59,577 bases of DNA from Bacteroidota bacterium (GTDB lineage: Bacteria; Bacteroidota; Bacteroidia; Sphingobacteriales; Sphingobacteriaceae): contig JABDFM010000013.1 of assembly GCA_013286565.1 (NCBI GenBank), positions 1-59,577 of the forward strand, given 5' to 3'. Positions 17,148 to 25,902 of this stretch are shown in pieces (the stretch's first letter is position 1; the number at the start of each line of letters is the position of its first letter). Below the pieces are notes generated by a model. It saw only the letters and a program-made list of their open reading frames with translations. It searched no databases and was not told where the DNA came from. The translations under genes and the position numbers were made by a program.

Positions 17148-18428
17148 ATGAACAACCTGCCGCCTTTAGCCGAGCGCATGCGCCCCAAAACTTTGGACGA
17201 TTATGTCGGCCAGAAACACCTGGTTGGGCCGGGTGCTGTATTGCGTAAAGCTATTGAATCTGGCTCGCTACCATCCATGATCTTCTGGGGGCCGCCCGGC
17301 GTGGGTAAAACCACACTGGCCTATATTATTTCGCAAACGCTTTACCGGCCATTCTTTTCTTTGAGTGCCATAAATTCAGGTGTAAAGGATGTGCGGGAAG
17401 TGATCGAAAAGGCATCGCTATTAAAAGAACAGGGCGAAACCTTACCCATCTTATTTATTGACGAAATACACCGCTTCTCCAAATCGCAACAGGACTCGCT
17501 TTTGGGTGCTGTAGAGCGGGGCACGGTTACGTTGATAGGCGCTACTACTGAAAACCCTTCTTTCGAGGTCATCGGGGCTTTGCTGTCGCGATGCCAAGTT
17601 TATATTTTGCAGCCTTTGGAGGAAAATGATTTAGTGAGTCTCCTCGATAAATCCATGAAGGAGGATGTCATACTCTGTGAAAAGAAGATCGATATCAAAG
17701 AGCATGAGGCATTGCTCCGATTATCCGGCGGTGATGCCCGCAAACTGCTGAATATTTTTGAACTGCTGGTGAACGCTTTTCCAAAAGGCAAGATAGTTGT
17801 CACCAACGATGTGGTGCTGCAGCATGTGCAGCAAAATATGGCGCTGTATGATAAGGCAGGCGAACAGCATTATGATATTATTTCGGCCTTTATCAAATCC
17901 ATGCGCGGCAGCGATCCTAACGGCGCGGTTTATTGGCTGGCGCGAATGATTGTTGGTGGAGAGGACCCCAAATTTATTGCCCGCCGTATGCTGATCCTGG
18001 CATCGGAGGATATTGGCAACGCTAACCCCAATGCCTTATTATTGGCGCAGTCGTGCTTCGATGCGGTAAACGTGATCGGTATGCCTGAATCGCAATTGAT
18101 CCTGTCGCAAACCGTTATCTACCTGGCTACCTCACCCAAAAGTAATTCAGCCACAACAGCTATCGGCGCTGCCATAGCGCTGGTAAAAGAAACCGGAGAC
18201 CTGCCCGTGCCGCTTCACCTGCGCAACGCGCCTACCAAATTGATGAAGAACATCGGTTACGGCAAAGACTATAAATATGCCCACACCTACGAAGGCAATT
18301 TCGTCGACCTGGATTTTTTACCCGAAGCTATCCGCGGCACAAAAATATACGAGCCTGGGAATAATGCGAGGGAGATTGAAACCAAAGAGAAGCTGAAGAA
18401 GCTTTGGGGAGAGCGGTATAAATATTGA
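17148..18428 (+). CDS. rarA: Replication-associated recombination protein A (RarA/MgsA) AAA+ ATPase
   Basis: 426 residues, full family length. Walker A is WGPPGVGKTT near residue 46, Walker B LFIDEIHRF near 103, followed by sensor 1 GATTENPSFEV and the C-terminal tetramerisation domain with ASEDIGNANPNALL and PVPLHLRNAPTKLMK. RarA acts at stalled replication forks with SSB and clamp-loader-like action in the cytosol. The AT-rich KilA-N gene ends 26 bases upstream, so rarA probably has its promoter inside or before it. Confidence 0.95.
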   Translation: MNNLPPLAERMRPKTLDDYVGQKHLVGPGAVLRKAIESGSLPSMIFWGPPGVGKTTLAYIISQTLYRPFFSLSAINSGVKDVREVIEKASLLKEQGETLPILFIDEIHRFSKSQQDSLLGAVERGTVTLIGATTENPSFEVIGALLSRCQVYILQPLEENDLVSLLDKSMKEDVILCEKKIDIKEHEALLRLSGGDARKLLNIFELLVNAFPKGKIVVTNDVVLQHVQQNMALYDKAGEQHYDIISAFIKSMRGSDPNGAVYWLARMIVGGEDPKFIARRMLILASEDIGNANPNALLLAQSCFDAVNVIGMPESQLILSQTVIYLATSPKSNSATTAIGAAIALVKETGDLPVPLHLRNAPTKLMKNIGYGKDYKYAHTYEGNFVDLDFLPEAIRGTKIYEPGNNAREIETKEKLKKLWGERYKY

Positions 18429-18456
18429 GCCCCCAACCCTTAAGAGGAGAATTTAT

Positions 18457-18525
18457 CCGTAGAGACGCAATACTTTGCGTCTCATAACTTGCAATTTGGA
18501 GACGCAAAGTATTGCGTCTCTACGG
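18457..18525. repeat. GAGACGC inverted repeat (family F, copy 1)
   Basis: Two 27-base arms, perfect inverted repeats, separated by 15 bases. Each arm contains GACGCAATACTTTGCGTC, which is itself a hairpin (GACGCAA/TTGCGTC). The same core arms occur at 31431-31497. It lies between rarA and the acetyltransferase gene. Confidence 0.9.
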
Positions 18526-18545
18526 CGGTTATGATATATTTGGGG

Positions 18546-19040
18546 ATGTATTCCATCCGCCAAGCCACACTACCCGATCTCGAAACCATCCGTCAGATTG
18601 CCGAAGAAACCTGGTGGGCCGCTTACTCGCCGATACTGGAAAAAGAGCAGATCAGGTTTATGCTGGATGAGATATATTCGGTTGAAAAGATATCATCACA
18701 ACTAAAAAATAATACCCAAACCTATTTATTACTGACGGAAGATGATAAACCAGTAGCTTTTGCCGCTTACTCACCCCGCGAAGAAGACCCTGAAATATAC
18801 AAACTGCACAAACTCTATTGCCTGCCCGAAACACAGGGTAAAGGCTACGGTAAAATACTCATCAATGAAGTAGCGCAAAAAACAATAGAAGCAGGCAAGC
18901 ACACGCTCGACCTGAATGTGAACCGCTACAACAAAGCGAAAAACTTTTATGAAAAGATGGGTTTCCAGATAGCTTATGAGGAGGATATCCCCATCGGTCC
19001 ATACTGGATGAACGACTATGTGATGCGGAAGGAGTTGTAA
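18546..19040 (+). CDS. GNAT family N-acetyltransferase
   Basis: 164 residues from MYSIRQATLPDLETI, the standard GNAT beginning. Upstream frame extensions run into the inverted repeat and are rejected, though a start 15 bases earlier is possible. The acetyl-CoA pyrophosphate loop is present as ETQGKGYGKILI (Q/RxxGxG/A) near residue 97, followed by NRYNKAKNFYEKMGF typical of motif B. Substrate unknown; small-molecule or protein acetylation in the cytosol. Confidence 0.9.
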   Translation: MYSIRQATLPDLETIRQIAEETWWAAYSPILEKEQIRFMLDEIYSVEKISSQLKNNTQTYLLLTEDDKPVAFAAYSPREEDPEIYKLHKLYCLPETQGKGYGKILINEVAQKTIEAGKHTLDLNVNRYNKAKNFYEKMGFQIAYEEDIPIGPYWMNDYVMRKEL

Positions 19041-19104
19041 TTATGAAATAGCAGCGGCAATAAGATTATAACTGCCACTAAAAACTGCCACTGCTACTTT
19101 TAAA

Positions 19105-20409
19105 CTATCTTTCCAGCTTAGCTACCCGCGTAGGAGTATCCTGCCCCGAAACTATGGTGCGCGAGCTTAGTGCGATGGCCCGGATGGTGGAGGTAATATT
19201 TCCCACATCGAGCGTGCTTAGTTCATCCTTTACCGTGTGATATAATTTATCGATATCGATCTGGTCGGTTGATATGGTATGCGCCGGTACGCCCACCCTT
19301 GCCAGCGAGGCATTATCGCTCCGGTAAAAGAGGTCCTGCTCCGGGTAAGGGTCAGGATAAAATTTAAAGGCAGTTCCGGTAAGATTTTTTTGAAGTATCT
19401 TTCCAAAATCCGAACGCTCATAGCCAGTAATAAAAGCCGAGTTCTGCCCGAATTTTGAAGGCTTACCGATCATCTCGATATTAAACATCGCCACCACTTT
19501 ATCCGGTTCTACTTTTTTGGCAAAATACTGCGAACCAAACTCGCCGATTTCCTCAGCGGTAAAGGCCACAAAGATGAGTGTGCGAGCATTGTTATTTAAT
19601 TTCATATAGTATTTAGCCAAAGTGATCACTGCTGTTGTTCCAGATGCGTCATCATCCGCGCCGTTGGCAATGCTATCACCATCCATCGGTTTAAGGATCC
19701 CCAAATGGTCATAATGGCCCCCGAATACTACATACTCATCAGGTTTGGTTTTTCCGGGTATTATACCTGCAACGTTAAACAGCGGCAGCTCCTGGCTTTT
19801 AACCTCATAATTAACCGTAAATGATTTTACATCATCATATGCCCCTAACACAAAAACCACGGTACGTTTATCGGGTTTTACATTGTCTTTAAATGATACG
19901 TTTCCACCTTTATAACGCGACTGTATCTTGTTGAACAGATCAGAAAATTTAGGGTCGACTAATACCAGTAATTTTTTGCCACTACGTAAATAGCCGTAAA
20001 AATCTTTAGTAAGGTCCTTGTCGGGTGTTTCTTTTACGACCTCTGCATCGGCAGCAGTGCTCCAGGTAAATGATTCGCCGCCAACGGCAGCAATATTATC
20101 ACGGGAAATACTGACGCCATTTATGCTCACCTCTTCCTTCACCGGCGCTGTTTTTATCATGGTGAAATTTTGGCGATACCCGCTGTCGCCTACCATCGGT
20201 TTTAAGCCGATCTTTTTATATTCACCTTCAATAAACCGTGCGGCTTTTTCGATGCCGGGTGTAAAGGTAGCCCGGCCCTCCATATCATCAGCCGATAAGG
20301 TTTTGATGATACACAATACATCAGTCTGTTTAATGCGTTTGTTTACATTTTGGGCAAAGCTTCCTGCCGATAAGCCAAGCAGCGCGATTGCAGCTATTAT
20401 TTTTTTCAT
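19105..20409 (-). CDS. Secreted M28 family aminopeptidase
   Basis: 434 residues with a signal peptide ending GSFAQ. The zinc ligands and active site are readable: FGGHYDHLG near residue 233, NGADDDASG near 248, FTAEEIGEFGS near 287, then EMIGKPS and the late His in VPAHTIST. An inserted region at 90-215 corresponds to a PA-like domain. It would remove N-terminal residues from peptides in the periplasm. Its start codon directly follows the stop of the M61 gene (no spacer), so the two peptidases form an operon. Confidence 0.9.
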   Translation of the reverse strand: MKKIIAAIALLGLSAGSFAQNVNKRIKQTDVLCIIKTLSADDMEGRATFTPGIEKAARFIEGEYKKIGLKPMVGDSGYRQNFTMIKTAPVKEEVSINGVSISRDNIAAVGGESFTWSTAADAEVVKETPDKDLTKDFYGYLRSGKKLLVLVDPKFSDLFNKIQSRYKGGNVSFKDNVKPDKRTVVFVLGAYDDVKSFTVNYEVKSQELPLFNVAGIIPGKTKPDEYVVFGGHYDHLGILKPMDGDSIANGADDDASGTTAVITLAKYYMKLNNNARTLIFVAFTAEEIGEFGSQYFAKKVEPDKVVAMFNIEMIGKPSKFGQNSAFITGYERSDFGKILQKNLTGTAFKFYPDPYPEQDLFYRSDNASLARVGVPAHTISTDQIDIDKLYHTVKDELSTLDVGNITSTIRAIALSSRTIVSGQDTPTRVAKLER

Positions 20410-22284
20410 CTATTGTTTAACTTTTGTTGATAGCCATTTATTCCGGAAATCGGATTGCTCTTTGCTCAGCTCCTTGCCCGCTTTTTCATAAGTCACCACC
20501 TCAAGGCTTGGACTTTCTTCGAGTGTAATGGTAGTTTCGTGTTCGCCAGTGCGGTTTTTGTAATTCACCAGTATTTTATCGCCGATGTTTTTTGAAGCTA
20601 CGATGTCAGTAAAATCTTTAGCCTCTTTCACCTCTTTGCCATCGGCCTTTAAAATGATATCGCCCACATCCAATCCTGATTTATAGATCGGCGTGCCGAT
20701 TATACTTACCTGTACCGGTAAGCCCGTAGCACCCACGGTACGTCCTTCGCCCGATTGCCCGCGGTTCCTGTTATAGCTTAATGATCCGGCCCATGCTTTG
20801 CCTGGGTGTGCTTTGCGCAATAATAATCCGGCTTTTGCCAACAGTGTTTCATAATTATTTTTGTCGATACCGGTGATGTATTTGCTGAAAAAGTCGGCCG
20901 CAAACTTTGGATTTTTGGTCACCTTGGCCAGATCGGCTTGCAAGTCGGGTATGGTATAGGGCTTCATCACCTTGCCGCGGTCGAGCCAAACAGTTGTCAT
21001 ATAATCGTCCAGCGTTAAATTAAATTCGCTTCTCAGGCGAAGATCCAGCGCAAGCGCTATCGCACCACCGTAGGTGTAATAGCTCGTAAACATGTTAGCC
21101 TGGTTGTTGGGATCGATAGAAACGCCTGCATCCGAAAATACCGAATAGCGGCTCATTTGTGCGGCCGAAAATTTAGCCGCTCCGGGAGTATTTAATATTT
21201 GATTCACCAATCCGGCTATGGTTGATGTGTAATCGTCGACACTATTAAAACCCGCACGAACCAATACCATTTCGCCATAGTATTGGGTAAAGCCCTCGGC
21301 AAACCAAAGCTCGCTGCTCATATTGGCGTGCTCAAAGTTAAAAGGCTCCAATGATTTTGGACGGATACGCTTTACATTCCAGCTGTGAAAATATTCGTGC
21401 GAAAATACTCCAAGCAGGTTGTTCTCAAAACCCGCTACCTTAGCAATAGGAATAGTGATGCAAGTCGAGTTGCGATGCTCCATACCATCCCCGGAATCGT
21501 TTAGCGAAATATCCCCGAGGAAAGTGTATTCGCCGTAATCATAAGCAGGCAGTTCACCAAAAATCGCTTTTTCTTCCAGCACCATTCTTTGTACCTGTTT
21601 GGCAAAGTTATCTATGGTAGCCTGGTCGTCGTCAGAGTGTATGGTGAGGTTTATTTTCTCTTTTTTACCGTTGTTGTCAACATCCCAGCTGCTTTCTTTG
21701 TAAGCGGATAACTCCGTAGGGCTATCCATCATATATTGCATGTTGGGGGCGCTGTAAATATTTGCGCCTTCATTCTTTAATTGGGAGGCTACTTTCCAGC
21801 CATACTTATCCAGGTCATTAAACTCAAATTTTAACGGGCGTTTTTCCTGCCCTACCACCCACAGAAAGGCTGCGGGCATATTCAGGTGTGCGTGGCTGGG
21901 GTCAATGCTGGCATACGTACCGTCTGTCCAGTTGGCAAACAGGGTGTAGCTTATTTTTACTGTTTCGGAATGATTGGGGATCTCATACACATCGCCTTCA
22001 ATTTGTTTGAGTTCAAGACTGCTGCCATCCACATTGGAAGCTTTTACATTATAAATGTTTTTGCCGAACTCGTGCGTAGCATAACGCCCTGCAGAAGAAC
22101 GGCTCATGCGCAATTGTATAGCTCCTGAAGGCGCCTGGGGTATGGTGATCACTATTTCGGCCTCGTGGTGGACCGCGTTAGGAAATGAAACGGAATAAAA
22201 GATCTCTTTTACTTTTTGATCCTGCTGGGCGAATGTCGCTGTGGCAAATAGCAGGGTAGCCACCAATGAGTATAGTTTTTTCAT
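20410..22284 (-). CDS. Secreted M61 family peptidase with PDZ domain
   Basis: 624 residues with signal peptide ending ATFAQ. The catalytic zinc motif is in FSHEYFHSWNVKRIRP near residue 296 (HExxH followed by the M61 hallmark WNVKRIRP), and the third ligand Glu is in LWFAEGFTQYYGE about 25 residues on. A PDZ domain covers about 510-590 (VSIIGTPIYKSGLDVGDII). Known M61 enzymes are glycyl aminopeptidases. It is the first gene of a two-gene operon with the M28 peptidase, pointing to stepwise breakdown of oligopeptides. Confidence 0.92.
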   Translation of the reverse strand: MKKLYSLVATLLFATATFAQQDQKVKEIFYSVSFPNAVHHEAEIVITIPQAPSGAIQLRMSRSSAGRYATHEFGKNIYNVKASNVDGSSLELKQIEGDVYEIPNHSETVKISYTLFANWTDGTYASIDPSHAHLNMPAAFLWVVGQEKRPLKFEFNDLDKYGWKVASQLKNEGANIYSAPNMQYMMDSPTELSAYKESSWDVDNNGKKEKINLTIHSDDDQATIDNFAKQVQRMVLEEKAIFGELPAYDYGEYTFLGDISLNDSGDGMEHRNSTCITIPIAKVAGFENNLLGVFSHEYFHSWNVKRIRPKSLEPFNFEHANMSSELWFAEGFTQYYGEMVLVRAGFNSVDDYTSTIAGLVNQILNTPGAAKFSAAQMSRYSVFSDAGVSIDPNNQANMFTSYYTYGGAIALALDLRLRSEFNLTLDDYMTTVWLDRGKVMKPYTIPDLQADLAKVTKNPKFAADFFSKYITGIDKNNYETLLAKAGLLLRKAHPGKAWAGSLSYNRNRGQSGEGRTVGATGLPVQVSIIGTPIYKSGLDVGDIILKADGKEVKEAKDFTDIVASKNIGDKILVNYKNRTGEHETTITLEESPSLEVVTYEKAGKELSKEQSDFRNKWLSTKVKQ

Positions 22285-22345
22285 AACACTGTATTAACGG
22301 CGCTGAAATTACTATTAAATCAGGAAAAGTGCTATAGCAATATTG

Positions 22346-22693
22346 TTACGGAAGTGTATTTATAACTGCTAATATTTTAGCTTTTAATACAGGCAGGTCA
22401 TTTATAACCACTTGCCATATCAAGTCAAAATCCATCCCGAAATATTCATGGACAAGAATATGCCTCATCCCAATTATTTGCCCCCATTCCAAATCAGAAA
22501 ACTCTTCTTTTGTTTCAGTAGTTATATAATTGGCGGCTTCACCAATTATTTCAATTTGCTTTACACAGGCAAAACGCATCATTGAGTTTGCCAAAAAGGT
22601 TTTTAAATCAGTATTAGTAGTGTATGCCTGAATTTCATTAATAGCCTCTAAAATATGAAGCAATCTCTGACGATCTCCTGGCTTACCTTTCAT
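22346..22693 (-). CDS. hepT: HepT-type HEPN toxin (DUF86)
   Basis: 115 residues, all-helical. The HEPN active-site motif is GMRHILVHEYFGMD near residue 76-89 (R-x4-H-x-Y), the form found in HepT toxins. It overlaps the MNT antitoxin gene by 11 bases. Known HepT proteins are RNases, neutralised by the partner MntA through AMPylation of the motif's Tyr. The gene order nucleotidyltransferase then HEPN is the common one. Confidence 0.9.
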   Translation of the reverse strand: MKGKPGDRQRLLHILEAINEIQAYTTNTDLKTFLANSMMRFACVKQIEIIGEAANYITTETKEEFSDLEWGQIIGMRHILVHEYFGMDFDLIWQVVINDLPVLKAKILAVINTLP

Positions 22694-22976
22694 AGATCAA
22701 AACTTTATCTTTCTCAACAAAAGGTTGCAGGTATTTGGAAACTGCTTTTGACGATACAAGGTCAATCTTTTTTTTAAGTTTTTGCTGAAGGTCTGATTGC
22801 ATTTTTACAAAGCCGAGCCCGATATGCTTAGAGTAATCCAGGTCAACTAAAATATCTACATCGCTATCAATATCAGCCTCATTACGGGAATATGAGCCAA
22901 ATACGTATGCCTTAATTACCGGCTGACCGGAAAAATAATCCTTTACAATCTGTATGTCGTTGGCTGTTAACTGCAT
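22683..22976 (-). CDS. mntA: MntA-type nucleotidyltransferase antitoxin
   Basis: 97 residues. It has the minimal nucleotidyltransferase signature VFGSYSRNEADIDSDVDILV (GS-x10-DxD) near residues 26-45, followed by a helical cap and a third acidic residue in KIDLV near 72. Known MntA proteins AMPylate the cognate HepT toxin. It is translated ahead of hepT with overlapping ends, so coupled expression is expected. The genes lie between two chromosomal housekeeping regions. Confidence 0.9.
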   Translation of the reverse strand: MQLTANDIQIVKDYFSGQPVIKAYVFGSYSRNEADIDSDVDILVDLDYSKHIGLGFVKMQSDLQQKLKKKIDLVSSKAVSKYLQPFVEKDKVLIYER

Positions 22977-23071
22977 TTCAACACAAATATAATATTTAAG
23001 TTGGATGTGTGGGAGGTTGCCCTATTTAACTTAACCAACTTAATCCAACCCAATCAACCACTTAACCAATC

Positions 23072-24190
23072 TTAATCATAACTATGCCGTTCCAGGTCGT
23101 ATTCTGATTGTGTGGTGATGATCTTTTTCTTCCTGTCTATATCGGTATCAAGGGTGTGGTCAAATACATTATCTGTTACCTTCATTTCGCGGTCTTTATC
23201 CTTTTCTGCGAAATATGTATCAGCTTCTGACATTTTTCCCACAGCCACATCATAAGCCCCTTTGGGCGACATCAGCTTTACAAATACAGGCAGGCACTCA
23301 AACAAAATAAACAGGTAGCCAATAAATGAAATGGCGAGATAAGTATCCAGGTCGCGCGTCCCATTCTCGTTGTAAGTTAACTGTCCCAGCGCCCAGTTAC
23401 GGTCGGAGAAACCGGCAATGTTCGACAGGCTGTCCAATTCGTGGTTGTTAAATAACCGGGTTTCGTTCAGGCCTTCGTAGTCCTTACGCTGACTAAGGTA
23501 ATTATCCATTTGACCGAGGTTATCAGTTACCGTTTTTAGCCGGGCTTCTTTTTCTTCGAGTATGGCTTGTTTTTGCTTGGCATAAGTGCCATAACCAACG
23601 ATACCTGAGGTTTGGTTTGATTTATCGCCAAAAACTTCCTGGTTCAATTGAAAGCGCGAACGATTAATATCTTTTTCCAGCGAATCCTTTTCTTTTTTCA
23701 GATCGGTGTTCTTGGCCAGTTCCATACCATATTTTTCGCGGTAGGTTTTTTGGATAGTATCAATTTTACTATGCTGCCCTTTCAGGTATGCGGTCTTTAG
23801 TTTCTGGCGTATCTCTTTATCAAATATTTTTAATTCAAGCGGGCGCGAGATCACAATACCGATCATAATAGCCAGCAAAATACGGGGCGAAGCCTGTATG
23901 ATCTGCTGATTGGTAGTACCCTCTTTATTAATACTCGATACGATGTAACGGTCCATATTAAAAATGGCCAGCCCCCACAGCAATCCAAATAAAATGGCAA
24001 ACCCTACCGCAAAAGCATCGCCGTTAAATACAAAATACATAGCGTAGCCACCTGATAGCGAGGCAAATAATGCGGTAAAAAATATGGTTGCACCTATGCC
24101 GACGTACTTATTATGCTCGATAGGGTATTTTTTTAAAGTACCTATATGCGCCCCGGAACAGAACCAAAAGAAGCGGGTGATCTTTTTCAT
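23072..24190 (-). CDS. DUF4407 membrane protein
   Basis: 372 residues. The beginning FFWFCSGAHIGTLKKYP and KYVGIGATIFFTA is the hallmark of DUF4407. Membrane segments lie at about 28-55, 58-78, 102-120 and 288-312, and the long loop at about 125-255 is a Lys/Glu/Gln-rich coiled coil. The C-terminal tail is polar and ends in a charged stretch. Function of the family is unknown; the shape suggests a membrane-anchored coiled-coil scaffold. It is divergent from the rhodanese operon. Confidence 0.85.
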   Translation of the reverse strand: MKKITRFFWFCSGAHIGTLKKYPIEHNKYVGIGATIFFTALFASLSGGYAMYFVFNGDAFAVGFAILFGLLWGLAIFNMDRYIVSSINKEGTTNQQIIQASPRILLAIMIGIVISRPLELKIFDKEIRQKLKTAYLKGQHSKIDTIQKTYREKYGMELAKNTDLKKEKDSLEKDINRSRFQLNQEVFGDKSNQTSGIVGYGTYAKQKQAILEEKEARLKTVTDNLGQMDNYLSQRKDYEGLNETRLFNNHELDSLSNIAGFSDRNWALGQLTYNENGTRDLDTYLAISFIGYLFILFECLPVFVKLMSPKGAYDVAVGKMSEADTYFAEKDKDREMKVTDNVFDHTLDTDIDRKKKIITTQSEYDLERHSYD

Positions 24191-24337
24191 TTAAATATTG
24201 TTTTTCAATGGTAATAAAGCTTTACAGGGGATTAAGGCTTTATCTGTCAAAGGTAAATTTTCTGCAAACATATATAAAACGCGCTTACCTTGTGATTGTT
24301 ACAAAGTTTATAGTTAATTAATTGTTTTAGAAAAAGC

Positions 24338-24345
24338 TACCTTTG
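24338..24345 (+). promoter_or_regulatory. Candidate -7 promoter element of the rhodanese operon
   Basis: TACCTTTG matches TAnnTTTG fully and lies 18 bases before the chosen ATG of the rhodanese gene, which leaves a very short leader. No TTG at the usual 17-23-base spacing was seen. Confidence 0.4.
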
Positions 24346-24363
24346 ACTGAAATTATAATTGCA

Positions 24364-24681
24364 ATGAAAGAAATAAGCGTACAGGAACTAAAAGAAAAAA
24401 TAGATAACGGCGAGGATTTTCAGTTGATCGACGTCCGTGAGGATTTTGAATATGAGATGTCGAACCTGGGTGGGGTATTGATCCCGTTGGGAGGCATACT
24501 GATTGAGGCTGAACAGATTGCAAAAGATAAACCTGTTATTATACAATGCCGCAGCGGCAAACGCAGCGCGGCTGCTATTATGCAATTGGAGCAGCAATTT
24601 GGCTTTACCAATTTATACAACCTGCAGGGCGGCATACTGGCCTGGGCCCAGGAAATTGACCCTTCTTTAGACGTATATTAA
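24364..24681 (+). CDS. Single-domain rhodanese-like sulfurtransferase
   Basis: 105 residues from MKEISVQELKEK, the normal start for this family; a TTG start 21 bases upstream is less likely because it overlaps the -7 element. The domain ends carry FQLIDVREDFEYEMS and the active-site loop IIQCRSGKRSAAAI with the catalytic Cys near residue 62. It is a cytosolic sulfur-transfer protein of the GlpE/PspE class. The next gene starts 3 bases after its stop, so it heads a three-gene operon. Confidence 0.92.
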   Translation: MKEISVQELKEKIDNGEDFQLIDVREDFEYEMSNLGGVLIPLGGILIEAEQIAKDKPVIIQCRSGKRSAAAIMQLEQQFGFTNLYNLQGGILAWAQEIDPSLDVY

Positions 24682-24684
24682 GCC

Positions 24685-24876
24685 ATGGGCAAAAAGTTAA
24701 TACTTAATGTATTATATACCATCGGCATTTTCTTTTGCGTGGTATTTGGCTATACCTTTGGATTTGAACACCCGCACTATGACTATTTAGCCTGCGTAGT
24801 AATTATAGGGGGCGTATTGATCTATTTAAAGATCCGCCTGATGAAAGAAGTGCGGGATATGCAGAAAAAACCTTAA
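24685..24876 (+). CDS. Small two-helix membrane protein
   Basis: 63 residues with two hydrophobic segments (about 7-26 and 34-50) joined by a short polar turn (FEHPHYDY), and a basic C-terminus (RLMKEVRDMQKKP). I do not recognise a characterised family. It sits between the rhodanese and prohibitin genes with 3- and 9-base spacers, so it is co-transcribed and may be an accessory membrane subunit. Confidence 0.75.
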   Translation: MGKKLILNVLYTIGIFFCVVFGYTFGFEHPHYDYLACVVIIGGVLIYLKIRLMKEVRDMQKKP

Positions 24877-24885
24877 TTAAAAATC

Positions 24886-25788
24886 ATGCTTATAGCAATC
24901 TTAGGTATCATTGTGCTCATTGTGGGCATAGTGCTTAAACGCTCGCCGGAACCAGGCAGCCGGTTTGGTGGTATTGTAAATACTGTCGGGATCGTTATTG
25001 TTTTTTTAGGATTATCCTTATCCATGTTTAAGGAAATTGGAGCCGGAACAGTTGGTGTGCAAACGCTGTTTGGCAAAGTGCAGGACAACGTACTTGAAAG
25101 CGGCCTGCATATCATCAATCCACTGGTTGAGGTGACCACCTTTGATATCCAGACGCAAAATTATACCATGAGCGGTAAAGACAGCGAAGGTGCAGTACAG
25201 GGTGATGATGCCATCCGTGTGCTTTCGTCAGACGGGTTGGAGGTTACTATTGACCTTTCGGTACTTTATAAGGTAGATCCTGCCAAAGCACCCTACATCC
25301 TTCAAAATATCGGAGAGAAATATGAAGATAAGATCGTTCGCCCGGTTACACGTACCGCCATTCGCGATAATGCGGTGAATTACCAGGCGGTTGACCTGTA
25401 CTCTGTAAAGAGGCAGGAGTTCCAGAACAAGATCAATCAAACTATTACTCAAAGCTTTGCCAAAAACGGGCTGGAAGTGCAGTCGATATTGATCCGCAAC
25501 ATTTCGCTGCCGGCATCGGTAAAGGCCAGTATCGAATCAAAGATCAACGCTGAGCAGGATGCACAGAAAATGCAGTTCGTATTGCAGAAAGAGCGCCAGG
25601 AAGCTGACCGTAAACGTGTAGAAGCGCAGGGTATAGCTGATTACCAAAAGATACTTTCAACAGGCTTATCAGATAAGCAATTGGTATATGAAAGCATTAA
25701 AGCGCAGAAGGAGATTGCCTTATCGCCTAATACCAAAGTGATCATTATTGGGGGTAAGAACAATCCGATCATGCTGAGTGATAAGTAA
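24886..25788 (+). CDS. Prohibitin / SPFH-domain membrane protein
   Basis: 300 residues. Two N-terminal hydrophobic segments (about 1-17 and 28-48) are followed by the band-7/SPFH domain (GTVGVQTLFGKVQDNVLESGLHIINP; VDLSVLYKVDP-type strands; RPVTRTAIRDNAVNY) and a coiled-coil tail with EADRKRVEAQGIADYQ, as in prohibitins. Known members form large ring assemblies in the membrane and can shelter proteases. It is the last gene of the rhodanese operon. Confidence 0.92.
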   Translation: MLIAILGIIVLIVGIVLKRSPEPGSRFGGIVNTVGIVIVFLGLSLSMFKEIGAGTVGVQTLFGKVQDNVLESGLHIINPLVEVTTFDIQTQNYTMSGKDSEGAVQGDDAIRVLSSDGLEVTIDLSVLYKVDPAKAPYILQNIGEKYEDKIVRPVTRTAIRDNAVNYQAVDLYSVKRQEFQNKINQTITQSFAKNGLEVQSILIRNISLPASVKASIESKINAEQDAQKMQFVLQKERQEADRKRVEAQGIADYQKILSTGLSDKQLVYESIKAQKEIALSPNTKVIIIGGKNNPIMLSDK

Positions 25789-25794
25789 TTGACA

Positions 25795-25898
25795 CGGATT
25801 GTCACTAATTTAGGCGAATTACACGAATTGATTTGCATGTGAGTTATTGCAATTCTTAATTCGTGTAATTCGATATAATTCGTGAAATTAGTGCTTAA
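25795..25898. repeat. AATTCGTGTAATTCG inverted repeat (family D, copy 1)
   Basis: An imperfect palindrome of about 95 bases running from CACTAATTTAGGCGAATTACACGAATT to its near complement. A second copy with the same arms is at 40227-40315. Both lie between convergent gene ends and probably act as bidirectional terminators. Confidence 0.75.
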
Positions 25899-25902
25899 TC
25901 AT

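Noticed and set aside
18489..18545. Upstream extension of the GNAT frame
   Set aside because: These codons come from the GAGACGC inverted repeat; the family N-terminus begins at 18546.
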